Of a DNA stretch of 64,000 bases, positions 47,452 through 56,698 are shown in pieces. Each line of letters starts with the position of its first letter. Position 1 is the stretch's first letter. The stretch is from assembly GCF_003860525.1 (NCBI RefSeq), contig NZ_CP034161.1:2170001-2234000 (forward strand), in the 5' to 3' direction. This DNA comes from Epilithonimonas vandammei. GTDB taxonomy: Bacteria > Bacteroidota > Bacteroidia > Flavobacteriales > Weeksellaceae. The notes under the pieces were generated by a model. The model searched no databases. It worked only from the letters and a program-made list of their open reading frames with translations, and was not told where the DNA came from. The translations under genes and the position numbers were made by a program.

Positions 47452-48450
47452 TTATCTTCTGTTTCCTCCTAGTTCAACAAGATCTATTGTTAGACCGAGC
47501 ATATTGACGTTAGAAGAATTATGGTATCGCAGATGAGAATAATCAAAACGGAAGGAAGAAATTTTCAGACTGAATCCGGCCGATAAACCAGTGAAATTTC
47601 TTTGATCCAGTACAGCAAGATCACCTCCTCTTTTTACATTATAGCCAAACCTGATGTTAAAAGCCTGACCAGGAAATAATTCTGCACCAAGGGACAAGTG
47701 ATCCAGAACTTTTCTCCCAAATTTTACTGGCTGACCATTGATATCTGTTTCTGCAGAAATATTAAATTGCTGAAGATCGTGTGCAGTGATAGTAATAGCT
47801 GCAGGAAACTGATCCAGAATTTTAGTATAACCAAGATCTACACGGAAAGGCAATTTTTCTCTAACACCATTATACGGTTTGATCTGATAACCAAAATTCC
47901 TAAAAACCAGTGCAAGCGTCTCGTTTGTTTTATCAAAATAATAAGTAACACCAGCAGTTGCAGTGATGGCAGAAGACGTGTAGGTATCAATTTTTGACGT
48001 GACATAATTAACGTTGGCACCAATAGTCCAATCATCTTCAAACTGATAAGCATACCCAACGCCTGCAGAAGCATCCATGGCTGAAAAATCACCGGTTGTG
48101 ATTGAATTTTCATCCGTTCTTGGCATGCTTCCATAGTCCATATATTTAGCATTAAAAGATACAAGATGACCGTTTGCCAAATCTCTTACATAGCTAATGC
48201 TTCCTATTTTTGTCCCTGCCAAAAAACTTGAATAGTTTACGGATAACATTTTATCCATTTCCAGGTTCATAAGTGCAGGATTTGCGTTTGTGAAATTGAC
48301 ATCAGAATCACGTACAGAAACAGCATCTCCTAATACAGCCTGTCTTGGTGACATCGGAATATTAAGAAACTGATAAACAGTGGTTCCTGTCTGAGAAAAA
48401 ACCACCTGAAAAAAGGACAGAAAAAAAAGCTTGTAAAACTTATTCAACAC
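47452..48450 (-). CDS. porQ: Type IX secretion system protein PorQ
   Basis: PorQ is an outer-membrane barrel of the PorV family that works with PorU, PorV and PorZ in attaching type IX cargo. It has TVYQFLNIPMSPRQAVLGDA near the N terminus, NANPALM, and repeated beta strands to the end. A TTG start at 48468 would overlap the predicted -7 box; the next candidates are GTG at 48450 or TTG at 48447, leaving a signal peptide FYKLFFLSFFQVVFSQ. I use 48450 (332 residues). cmk follows. Confidence 0.9.
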   Translation of the reverse strand: MLNKFYKLFFLSFFQVVFSQTGTTVYQFLNIPMSPRQAVLGDAVSVRDSDVNFTNANPALMNLEMDKMLSVNYSSFLAGTKIGSISYVRDLANGHLVSFNAKYMDYGSMPRTDENSITTGDFSAMDASAGVGYAYQFEDDWTIGANVNYVTSKIDTYTSSAITATAGVTYYFDKTNETLALVFRNFGYQIKPYNGVREKLPFRVDLGYTKILDQFPAAITITAHDLQQFNISAETDINGQPVKFGRKVLDHLSLGAELFPGQAFNIRFGYNVKRGGDLAVLDQRNFTGLSAGFSLKISSFRFDYSHLRYHNSSNVNMLGLTIDLVELGGNRR

Positions 48451-48465
48451 TATGTCTTGGATCTG

Positions 48466-48494
48466 CAAAAATAATCTATTTTGTAGCTTATCAA
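48466..48494 (-). promoter_or_regulatory. Putative porQ-cmk promoter
   Basis: Minus strand TTG (48494-48492), 18-base spacer, TATTTTTG (48473-48466). This is close to the Bacteroidota consensus and argues for a start codon downstream of 48468. Confidence 0.6.
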
Positions 48495-48543
48495 AATTTT
48501 TATAACACTATCTTTTTAATGAACGTAATTCTTTTGCTTTCAT

Positions 48544-48551
48544 TATATTTG
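48544..48551 (+). promoter_or_regulatory. Putative -7 box for pyrH-frr
   Basis: TATATTTG, 36 bases before the pyrH ATG; the -33 region has no TTG. Confidence 0.5.
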
Positions 48552-48560
48552 CACAGTTAA

Positions 48561-49295
<735 letters not shown>

Positions 49296-49403
49296 ATTAT
49301 AATGAATGAGTGATAAATGATATACATACATCCAATCATTTATCGTTTATAAATTATCTTTTATGAATAAAATATGTGTCAATTATCAAATTTTAAATAT
49401 ACA

Positions 49404-49958
49404 ATGGAAGAATTAGAACTCATTGTAGCATCGGTAAAGCAAGAGATGGATGCTGCAATCAAGCATTTGGATCACGCTTTTCAGAAAATCAGAGCAGGAA
49501 GGGCATCAACCTCAATGGTTCAGGACGTAATGGTAGAATATTATGGTGCAATGACACCAATCAATCAGGTAGCCAATGTGTCTGTGCCGGATGCTATGAC
49601 TATTTCTATCCAGCCGTGGGACAGATCCGCAATTGGACCGATTGAAAAAGCAATTATTAATTCTAATCTGGGTTTTGCACCTTCTAACAATGGCGATGTT
49701 ATTATACTGAACGTTCCCCCTCTTACGGAAGAAAGAAGACGTGACCTCGCAAAACAAGCAAAAGCGGAAACGGAGCAAACAAAAGTGGTAATCCGAAATG
49801 CAAGGCAAGAAGGAAATAAAGAATTGAAAAGATTAGATGGAATTGCAGAGGATCTTATAAAAGGTGTGGAAAAAGACATACAGGAACTTACCGATGCTTA
49901 TGTGAAAAAAGCTGATGAACATCTGAAAGTGAAGGAAGCAGAAATCCTGAAAGTTTAA
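49404..49958 (+). CDS. frr: Ribosome recycling factor
   Basis: 184 residues from the ATG at 49404, where MEELELIV matches the family; an ATG at 49374 would add ten unusual residues. Conserved blocks are KIRAGRASTSMV and VNIPPLTEERRRDL-like sequence (written here as NVPPLTEERRRDLAKQAK), and the C-terminal helix. It splits post-termination ribosomes with EF-G. Confidence 0.95.
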   Translation: MEELELIVASVKQEMDAAIKHLDHAFQKIRAGRASTSMVQDVMVEYYGAMTPINQVANVSVPDAMTISIQPWDRSAIGPIEKAIINSNLGFAPSNNGDVIILNVPPLTEERRRDLAKQAKAETEQTKVVIRNARQEGNKELKRLDGIAEDLIKGVEKDIQELTDAYVKKADEHLKVKEAEILKV

Positions 49959-49990
49959 TACCAACTGGTATTATTTCGCTTATAAATATA

Positions 49991-50019
49991 AAAACCTCAT
50001 TTGAAATAAATGAGGTTTT
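49991..50019 (+). terminator. Terminator of pyrH-frr
   Basis: AAAACCTCATTT / AAATGAGGTTTT stem with a 5-base loop and T-run; converges on ppc and may serve it as well. Confidence 0.88.
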
Positions 50020-50041
50020 TTTGATGTCTATTTAAGGAAAT

Positions 50042-52588
50042 CTATGCAGAATTTCTACTTGCGTTGATATTTCCAAATAATGAACGCATGACTAGTTTTT
50101 CATAAGTTTCCCTGTCGCCTTCGTTTTTTTGGATTTTCATTAGTGCATATTGCTGAATGCTAAGTAATGGAAGTACGATTTTTTCCCTGATTTTAATAGA
50201 TTTTCGGTTAATTGGTTCTTCCTGCATCAGGATTTTGTAGCCCGTGAGTTCCAGCATCATCGCTTTGGATAATTCGAATTCGGCAAAGAGTATATTCCAA
50301 AACTCACCGAATTTTGGATTATTACGCATATAGTAAGTTAGCGGAAAATAAGTTTTGTTCATACTCATCATAGAATTAAGAACTAGGGTTTTGAAAAAAT
50401 CAGAACCTTTGTAAAGAGCTATGATTTCATCGAATCTGCCTTGCGCTTTTAGGGCTTTCAAGGCAAAGCCGAAACCGAAAAATCCAGGAACATTCTGTTT
50501 CAACTGTGACCAAGACCCTACAAAAGGAATGGCTCGCAAATCCTCAAATTTCAGTTCAGATCCCGCGCCTCGCTTGCTGGGACGGCTTCCAATATTGGTT
50601 CTTCCATAATACTCTAAAGTGCTCATCTCTTGCAAATAAGGAACAAACATGGGGTGCGCTTTCAGGTCAGAATATTTTTTATAACTTATATCAGCAAGTT
50701 CTGAGATCAAAGATCTTTCTTTTTCGTTCAGGTCTTTTTTAACGCTTTTGAAAACATCATTCTCTACTCCAGCTGTAAGCAACTGCTCAAAATTGAACTT
50801 AGCCTGATCTTTATTTCCAAACACACTAGTAATGGTCTGACCTTGTATTGTTAGCTCAATTTGATTATTGGCAATCGTATTACCTTGTGAGGCATAAAAA
50901 TCATGTGTCTTTCCACCGCCTCGGGCTGGTGGGCCACCTCTTCCATCGAAGAAAACAACTTTTATCCCATTTTCTTCTGATAGCTTAGTAAGTTTTTCTT
51001 TAGCTGTATAGATTTGCCAATTGGCTTTCAAATAGCCACCATCCTTGGTTCCATCTGAAAAGCCCAGCATAATCACCTGTTTGTTATTTCTTTTAGCAAG
51101 GTGTTTCTGATAGACTGTGTGATGATAAAGAGTTTGCATCACTTCTAAAGATCTGTCCAGTCCTTCCATAGTCTCAAAAAGCGGAACAATGTCTATGTTT
51201 ATGTTTTCTGGTGCATAGCCACAGAGTTTCATCATTACATAAACATTCATCACATCCTTAACCTCATCAGAATTTGAGATGATGTAACGGTGCATTCCTC
51301 GTTCACCATTATTTTCCTGAATTGTCTTGATATTGTATATACTCTTCAGTGTTTCGCAGGTCATTTCATCCTCAAAATCATCAGGATTAAGAACTGCATC
51401 AGAATCTAGTAAGTAATCTATTTTTTCATCTGCTGTTTTAGAGTCTGCAGAATTGCCGGAAACTTTGGAAAAAATATCATCCATTACCTTCTGATGAATC
51501 CTGCTGTCTTGGCGTATATCTAAAGTCGCAAAATGAGTTCCAAAAATTTTCACTCTATCTCTATAATCATCAAGAATATCTCTGAAAAGGCCATTATGTT
51601 GCTTAACTAGAATTTTTTCTGCTTCGTCCAATTGTGAAATGATCTCCTGTGCAGAAATCATGGCATCTTTCTGAAAAATAGATGCATATAATTGTTTACT
51701 AAGTTTTTCCAAAACGTCGGAAACCCCCAGGAAACTTAGCCGTCTGCTCACAATTTTCAAGTGACCGTAATAATCTTTCAGGATTGATATTCTGAGTTCC
51801 TCAGCTACTTTAAGCGTTATATCCGCTGTTACGAAAGGATTACCATCTCTGTCCCCGCCAGGCCAAAAACCGAGCTGAATGATGTCCGGACTTGGCGTGA
51901 AGTTGGAAGTCCCGAAAATCTGCTTTATCTTTTTATAAAGCTCTCCAATACTTTGGTAATAAACATACCTAAGATAATAAATAATGCTCATGGCCTCATC
52001 CAAAGGTGTTGGTCTTTCCTTATTAACAAAAGGTGTTTTCCCAAGCTGCTGAAGTAACATATCAATTTGAGTTACAGAATCATTGATGATAGCATCCCTC
52101 AAATCGTGAATAATCCTTTGTACAGCATTAGGATAAAATTGTGTTGGGTGAGCCGTAAACACTATTTTAATGGCAAAGTCATCCATTTTTTGGCGGATAG
52201 CATTAAGATGATGTTCCTGCGATGCTCTTTCATAAAGATTAAGAACCGTTCCGGAGTCACTCTCAGAATGCAATTGTTGGAAAGCTGCATCTTCTATACT
52301 GTCGAAAAGCACAACTTGCCTTTCTATATATTGAATTATCTTAAACAGCAACTCTGTTTTCTGCTCCTCTGTCTTCAGTTCCGTGTGTTTCTGGAAAAAG
52401 TCTTCAACAATTTCTTCGGGAGATTTTCCCAGCTGATAACCTTCTTTGCTTTCTTCGTAAAGAAACGGAAGAAGCATCCCAATATTGGTCATTTTATCAT
52501 AAGGCAAACTCATGAAGAGTGAATTGTAGATTTGAAATTTATTTTCTACAATTTGCCTGAATTTTTCAATTTTTTGATCGTTTAGCAT
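50042..52588 (-). CDS. ppc: Phosphoenolpyruvate carboxylase
   Basis: 848 residues from the ATG at 52588 (MLNDQKIEKF). The catalytic His is in VFTAHPTQ, then GGDRDGNPFV, GFSDGTKDGGY, and the glycine loop FFDGRGGPPARGGG. It forms oxaloacetate from PEP and bicarbonate to refill the TCA cycle. The C-terminal end is SLFGNINASRNSA and not the usual NTG terminus of enterobacterial enzymes. Confidence 0.93.
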   Translation of the reverse strand: MLNDQKIEKFRQIVENKFQIYNSLFMSLPYDKMTNIGMLLPFLYEESKEGYQLGKSPEEIVEDFFQKHTELKTEEQKTELLFKIIQYIERQVVLFDSIEDAAFQQLHSESDSGTVLNLYERASQEHHLNAIRQKMDDFAIKIVFTAHPTQFYPNAVQRIIHDLRDAIINDSVTQIDMLLQQLGKTPFVNKERPTPLDEAMSIIYYLRYVYYQSIGELYKKIKQIFGTSNFTPSPDIIQLGFWPGGDRDGNPFVTADITLKVAEELRISILKDYYGHLKIVSRRLSFLGVSDVLEKLSKQLYASIFQKDAMISAQEIISQLDEAEKILVKQHNGLFRDILDDYRDRVKIFGTHFATLDIRQDSRIHQKVMDDIFSKVSGNSADSKTADEKIDYLLDSDAVLNPDDFEDEMTCETLKSIYNIKTIQENNGERGMHRYIISNSDEVKDVMNVYVMMKLCGYAPENINIDIVPLFETMEGLDRSLEVMQTLYHHTVYQKHLAKRNNKQVIMLGFSDGTKDGGYLKANWQIYTAKEKLTKLSEENGIKVVFFDGRGGPPARGGGKTHDFYASQGNTIANNQIELTIQGQTITSVFGNKDQAKFNFEQLLTAGVENDVFKSVKKDLNEKERSLISELADISYKKYSDLKAHPMFVPYLQEMSTLEYYGRTNIGSRPSKRGAGSELKFEDLRAIPFVGSWSQLKQNVPGFFGFGFALKALKAQGRFDEIIALYKGSDFFKTLVLNSMMSMNKTYFPLTYYMRNNPKFGEFWNILFAEFELSKAMMLELTGYKILMQEEPINRKSIKIREKIVLPLLSIQQYALMKIQKNEGDRETYEKLVMRSLFGNINASRNSA

Positions 52589-52657
52589 ATAACAAAAATA
52601 AGAGATAAATCTTAAAATCAATCCTTCAACATGTTATTTTTATTGTAAATTTCACAT

Positions 52658-53094
52658 TTATGCATTTTCTAAAACCTCGAGAATTTCTATACCAAATTTC
52701 TCTACCTTACGCTTTTCGATTCCGTTTACATTTTCTAAATCGTCCAAAGTGCAAGGTTTATGTCTTGCAATAGACATCAGATGCGTATTATGAAAAATGA
52801 TATAAGCTGGCAATTGGGCTTCTCTTGCCTTATCTGCACGCCAATCTTTTAGCTTATTGTAAATAATCTTTTCTTTTTCCGAAAGTTCAGATTCTGAAAT
52901 CACTGTAGTTTTACTAGAAATTACCGTATTCTTTTTGTTGTTGTAATAAATCAAAACCGACCAATAATTAATTTCATCAGCAACGAGTTTTGCATTCATA
53001 TTAACAATCTCGAATCGTGATAAATAATCATTAACTATGGCTTCATCTGTAATTTGAAACCGATCATTCTTATTTTCAAAACTTTTACTTTCAT
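52658..53094 (-). CDS. HRDC-domain protein with a frameshift near its N terminus
   Basis: An ATG at 53094 begins MKVKVLKIRM and stops soon, while the -1 frame from about 53068 carries a closely following sequence (NDRFQITDEAIVNDYL) into the domain. From 52999 the frame reads 113 residues. It ends in an HRDC domain (LKDWRADKAREAQLPAYIIF, LENVNGIEKRKVEKFG), a nucleic-acid-binding module of RecQ and RNase D. Stand-alone small HRDC proteins beginning KVKVxKIR are common in this group, so the break looks like a single lost base, real or an assembly error. Role unknown. Confidence 0.7.
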
Positions 53095-53115
53095 AATATT
53101 CAAATTAAGATATAA

Positions 53116-53148
53116 AAACCTCGGCAAGTTTTCCGCTTACCGAGGTTT
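53116..53148. terminator. Terminator behind ssb
   Basis: AAACCTCGG / CCGAGGTTT stem, with inner AAG/CTT pairs, nine bases after the ssb stop. Confidence 0.8.
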
Positions 53149-53156
53149 ATTTGATA

Positions 53157-53492
53157 TTATTTATTAGATCCCAAAAGAACCAATTCATCTATTCTGATTT
53201 CTGTCACAAATCTTTTTGTGCCATCTTTGTCATCATACGATCTGTAAGTCAGTTTTCCTTCTATTGCTATTTCCTTTCCTTTTGGAACATACTTTTCCAA
53301 AATATCTACGACTTTTCCAAATGCAATGAGATTGTGCCATTGCGTCTCTTCTACTCTTTCGCCCGCAGCATTGATATAATAATCACTTGTTGCAAGGCTA
53401 ACGGTTGCTTTTTTAGTTCCGTTTTCGAAATTGAAAACTTCTACTTCTTTACCTGTGTGACCAATAAGCGTCACTTTGTTTCTTAAAGACAT
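53157..53492 (-). CDS. ssb: Single-stranded DNA-binding protein, short form
   Basis: 111 residues forming one OB fold: NKVTLIGHTGKEVEVFNF, VEETQWHNLIAFGK, VPKGKEIAIEGKLTYRSY. It lacks the acidic C-terminal tail that most SSBs use to recruit partner proteins, ending in LVLLGSNK. It may be an accessory SSB next to a full-length one elsewhere. Upstream of the HRDC gene on the same strand, but the hairpin between them probably separates them. Confidence 0.92.
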   Translation of the reverse strand: MSLRNKVTLIGHTGKEVEVFNFENGTKKATVSLATSDYYINAAGERVEETQWHNLIAFGKVVDILEKYVPKGKEIAIEGKLTYRSYDDKDGTKRFVTEIRIDELVLLGSNK

Positions 53493-53723
53493 AATATAAA
53501 ATTTTTGAATTAAACTTTTAAAATCAAGTCGTGTTTTGTCTTTCGCTTGATTTTCTGTTGCAAATTTTCATCAAAAAGAAAACTGGATTCGGTTAAAAAG
53601 TATTTATATCCGTTTATAATCGTTTGTAAATGGATAAAAAATTATAAATTTATAAATCTCTAAATGTCATCAGCTTTACAACTGTGATGTGATTATAAGA
53701 CTGATCAAAACAAAAAAAACACA

Positions 53724-54074
53724 ATGGAAACTCTAACCTGCCCAGAATGTGGCGATAAAATTATCGGGCGTTCGGATAAAAAATTCTGTTCCGATGCTTG
53801 CAGAAATGCATTTAACAATAAACAGAATAAAACCACCACAAATCTGATGCGGAATATCAATAACAAGCTTCGCAAAAATTACCGGATTCTTTCTGAAAAT
53901 AATACAGACGGCAAAACAAAATTGACCAGAAGCAAAATGGAAGCTGCAGGATTTGACTTCGATTATATCACACAAATCATTACCTATAAAAATGGTTCTC
54001 AGTATTTTTTTATTTATGATAAGGGATATAAAATTTTAGATAAGGAATGGATTCTTATTGTAGACCGGAAATAA
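53724..54074 (+). CDS. Small protein with N-terminal zinc ribbon
   Basis: 116 residues. CPECGDKIIGRSDKKFC and a following Cys form a four-cysteine ribbon of the DUF2116 style, then a basic helix and a C-terminal mixed region (SKMEAAGFDFDYIT, YFFIYDKGYKIL). Probably nucleic-acid or protein binding; no defined function. Confidence 0.75.
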   Translation: METLTCPECGDKIIGRSDKKFCSDACRNAFNNKQNKTTTNLMRNINNKLRKNYRILSENNTDGKTKLTRSKMEAAGFDFDYITQIITYKNGSQYFFIYDKGYKILDKEWILIVDRK

Positions 54075-54120
54075 ATTAAAGTAAAGAAACCGATCGATCG
54101 TCTTAATTAAAAAAATATAA

Positions 54121-55206
54121 ATGTTCAAATATTTTGCTGTTGCCGGGATTATTATCCTGATTTTAATTATGGCTAACCATCCTATTTTTGGGGGAACTAT
54201 AAAAGGAAAACGCTTGGAACGCATCAAAAAATCTCCAAATTATAAAGATGGTGTTTTTCAGAATCTAAGCCTCACGCCATCTCTGGCAGAAGGTTTTACG
54301 ATGAGAAAAGTTCTATGGGAGTTTTTAACAGACAAAACACCGAACAAGGTTCCAAACAAAAAAATTCCCAGTACGAAAACCGATTTGAAAAACCAAAAAC
54401 TGGGCGATAATTTTCTGGTTTGGATGGGACATTCTTCTTATTACTTTCAACTTTCGGGGAAGCGATTTTTAGTCGATCCTGTTCTAAGTGGCAACGCTTC
54501 TCCAATTCCCGGAACTACTAAAAGTTTTGCAGGAACAGATTTTTACACTACCGACGATTTCCCAGAAATAGATTTTCTGATTATTTCTCACGATCATTAC
54601 GATCATTTGGATTATAAAACTATCAAAGAGCTGAAACCAAAAATTAAAACTGTTATTTGCGGTTTGGGTGTTGGCGCCCATTTTGAGCGTTGGGGTTTTG
54701 ATGAAAATCAAATCATAGAGCTCGATTGGTATGATAACAGGAATCTGGCCGATGACTTTAAAATAACCTCTACTCCAGCCCGGCATTTTTCTGGCCGCCT
54801 GTTTAAGAGAAACACCACCCTTTGGTCTTCTTATGTTCTAGAATTCCCTGGTAAAAAAATCTTCATCGGTGGCGACAGCGGTTATGATATTCATTTTAAA
54901 AAAATTGGCGAAACTTTTGGACCTTTTGACTGGGCAATTTTAGAAAATGGCCAGTACAATGAAAAATGGAAATACATCCACACTTTGCCAGAAGAGTTTG
55001 GAAAAGTAGTGAATGATCTTAATGCAAAAAATATCTTTCCGGTGCACTCGGGTAAGTTTGCTCTTGCGCAGCACGCCTGGAACGAACCTCTGGAAAAAGT
55101 AAAGCAAAACAGTTTGGGTAAAAACTACCGACTTTGTACCCCAATGATTGGTGAGAAGCTGAATTTGGATGATGAATCACAAACATTTTCTGAGTGGTGG
55201 AAATAA
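54121..55206 (+). CDS. MBL-fold metallo-hydrolase, NAPE-PLD/UlaG-like
   Basis: 361 residues with an N-terminal membrane helix or signal (FAVAGIIILILIMA). The metal motif SHDHYDHLD is near residue 158, with GHSSYYFQLSGKRFLVDPVL before it and FIGGDSGY, FPVHSGKFALAQH after. This arrangement is that of the N-acylphosphatidylethanolamine phospholipase D-like branch of the beta-lactamase fold; the substrate is not known. Has its own terminator. Confidence 0.88.
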   Translation: MFKYFAVAGIIILILIMANHPIFGGTIKGKRLERIKKSPNYKDGVFQNLSLTPSLAEGFTMRKVLWEFLTDKTPNKVPNKKIPSTKTDLKNQKLGDNFLVWMGHSSYYFQLSGKRFLVDPVLSGNASPIPGTTKSFAGTDFYTTDDFPEIDFLIISHDHYDHLDYKTIKELKPKIKTVICGLGVGAHFERWGFDENQIIELDWYDNRNLADDFKITSTPARHFSGRLFKRNTTLWSSYVLEFPGKKIFIGGDSGYDIHFKKIGETFGPFDWAILENGQYNEKWKYIHTLPEEFGKVVNDLNAKNIFPVHSGKFALAQHAWNEPLEKVKQNSLGKNYRLCTPMIGEKLNLDDESQTFSEWWK

Positions 55207-55240
55207 AAAAGGGATGAGCAATTTCTGCTCATCCCTTTTT
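55206..55240 (+). terminator. Terminator of the MBL-fold gene
   Basis: 10-bp perfect stem GGGATGAGCA / TGCTCATCCC, loop ATTTC, flanked by A-run and T-run; between converging genes. Confidence 0.9.
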
Positions 55241-55255
55241 ATTATTTAGTTTAAT

Positions 55256-56632
55256 CTATTTCGTAGTTACAACAGAATTTTTCTGCCAGTTACTGTGGAA
55301 GTTGCAGTCCTTATATTTATTATCCAATGAGATGAACAATGAAGGAATTTTTGCATTAACCCATTTTTCTACAATCTCATTTTTCTTCTTATTAAGAGCC
55401 ATATCTTTGATTCTTTCATAATCTGTAGCTAGTTCCAGCTGGTGTGCATCAATAATATCATTTACCTGAACAATGCTGATCATTTTCCTTTTCTGCTGAT
55501 CTTCCTGCTGGAAAGGATCTGTGATATCATTCTTTTTAAGTCCGGCAATCTGATAAGAAATTGTTGGATCCAGACTTAGTTTTTCCAATTTGTCCGAACC
55601 ATCCTGATTATTGGTCATAATTCCCGCACTGAACTTATTGCTTTTATCATCGGAATATTTATAAGCAGCATCCTTAAAAGTTATTTTCTTTTCCAGGATT
55701 AGAGTTCTGATGCTGTCAAGTTCTTTTTTGGCAGATGTAAGTTCTTCTGCATTGGGCGTACTTTTTATAAGAATATGTCTAGCATCATATTTTTTACCAT
55801 TTCTCTTAACCAACTGAATAAGATGAAATCCAAATTCAGATTCTACAGGATCCGAAATATCACCTTCCTGAAGGTTAAGCGCAGCCGCTTCGAAAGGTTT
55901 TACCATCTGTCCCATATTGATATTTTTGTAAAGACCACCAACAGCGGCAGAGCCTTCATCTTCGGAATAAATTCTGGCAAGATTTTCAAAACTGTCTCCA
56001 TTTTTGATATCTTGTTTGATTTTTTTCAGTTTATCAATGATTTCCTTTCTGTGAGATTCAGAAAGTTTCGGATACATACTGATCTTGGAAAGAGACACTT
56101 CATCTTTTACATTTGGCAACTGAAATTTGAACTTATTATAAAAATCTGTAACCTCGTTAGGCGTTACATCTGCTTTCTCAGTTATTCTTGCATATTTCTG
56201 CTGCCCGTAATAATTATCCGCATCAATTTTTTCGATCGCATTTTTCATCTCATAAGATGTTCTGAATTTGTAAGCTGCCAACATCGCTTTTTCATCCGGA
56301 AACTGTCCCAAGATCTGGTTATATTTATTGCCAGCCATTTCCTTGATTGCCGCACTTCTGTTTTCAATAAGCGTATCTTTTTTAGCTTCGTAAATGAGAA
56401 GTTTGTTATTAAGGATGCTTTCCATAAATTCACATTTATTTCCAACATTGGTCCCCTGCTGCTTCGCATAATTAGCCTGATCTTCTATATCGGATTCCAG
56501 AATTATTTCATCTCCAATAACAGCTGCTATACCGTCTATTAACTGCCCTTTTGTCAACTGTGCCGATAATTTTCCGCTTACCAAGAAAACGATTACCGAT
56601 AGTAAAAAAAGGTATTTTGTGTATTTTGACAT
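55256..56632 (-). CDS. SurA-like periplasmic chaperone / peptidyl-prolyl isomerase
   Basis: 458 residues from the ATG at 56632. Signal peptide (YLFLLSVIVFLVSGKLSAQ), a SurA N-terminal core (IDGIAAVIGDEIILESDIEDQ), and two parvulin domains, the first with GDSFENLARIYSEDEGSAAVGG and GFHLIQL, the second with ARHILI and FKDAAYKYSDD. SurA escorts nascent outer-membrane proteins to the Bam machinery. Follows a related gene on the same strand. Confidence 0.9.
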   Translation of the reverse strand: MSKYTKYLFLLSVIVFLVSGKLSAQLTKGQLIDGIAAVIGDEIILESDIEDQANYAKQQGTNVGNKCEFMESILNNKLLIYEAKKDTLIENRSAAIKEMAGNKYNQILGQFPDEKAMLAAYKFRTSYEMKNAIEKIDADNYYGQQKYARITEKADVTPNEVTDFYNKFKFQLPNVKDEVSLSKISMYPKLSESHRKEIIDKLKKIKQDIKNGDSFENLARIYSEDEGSAAVGGLYKNINMGQMVKPFEAAALNLQEGDISDPVESEFGFHLIQLVKRNGKKYDARHILIKSTPNAEELTSAKKELDSIRTLILEKKITFKDAAYKYSDDKSNKFSAGIMTNNQDGSDKLEKLSLDPTISYQIAGLKKNDITDPFQQEDQQKRKMISIVQVNDIIDAHQLELATDYERIKDMALNKKKNEIVEKWVNAKIPSLFISLDNKYKDCNFHSNWQKNSVVTTK

Positions 56633-56698
56633 TATTTTTAAATTATTAACGTGCAAAATTAGAATTATACGCCAATTTTGCTCAATTTTAAATTATAA

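Noticed and set aside
55775..56542. 255-codon plus-strand ORF inside the SurA-like gene
   Set aside because: Antisense to a gene with clear signal peptide and parvulin domains; its composition (Phe/Ile/Arg-rich) is typical of a shadow frame.
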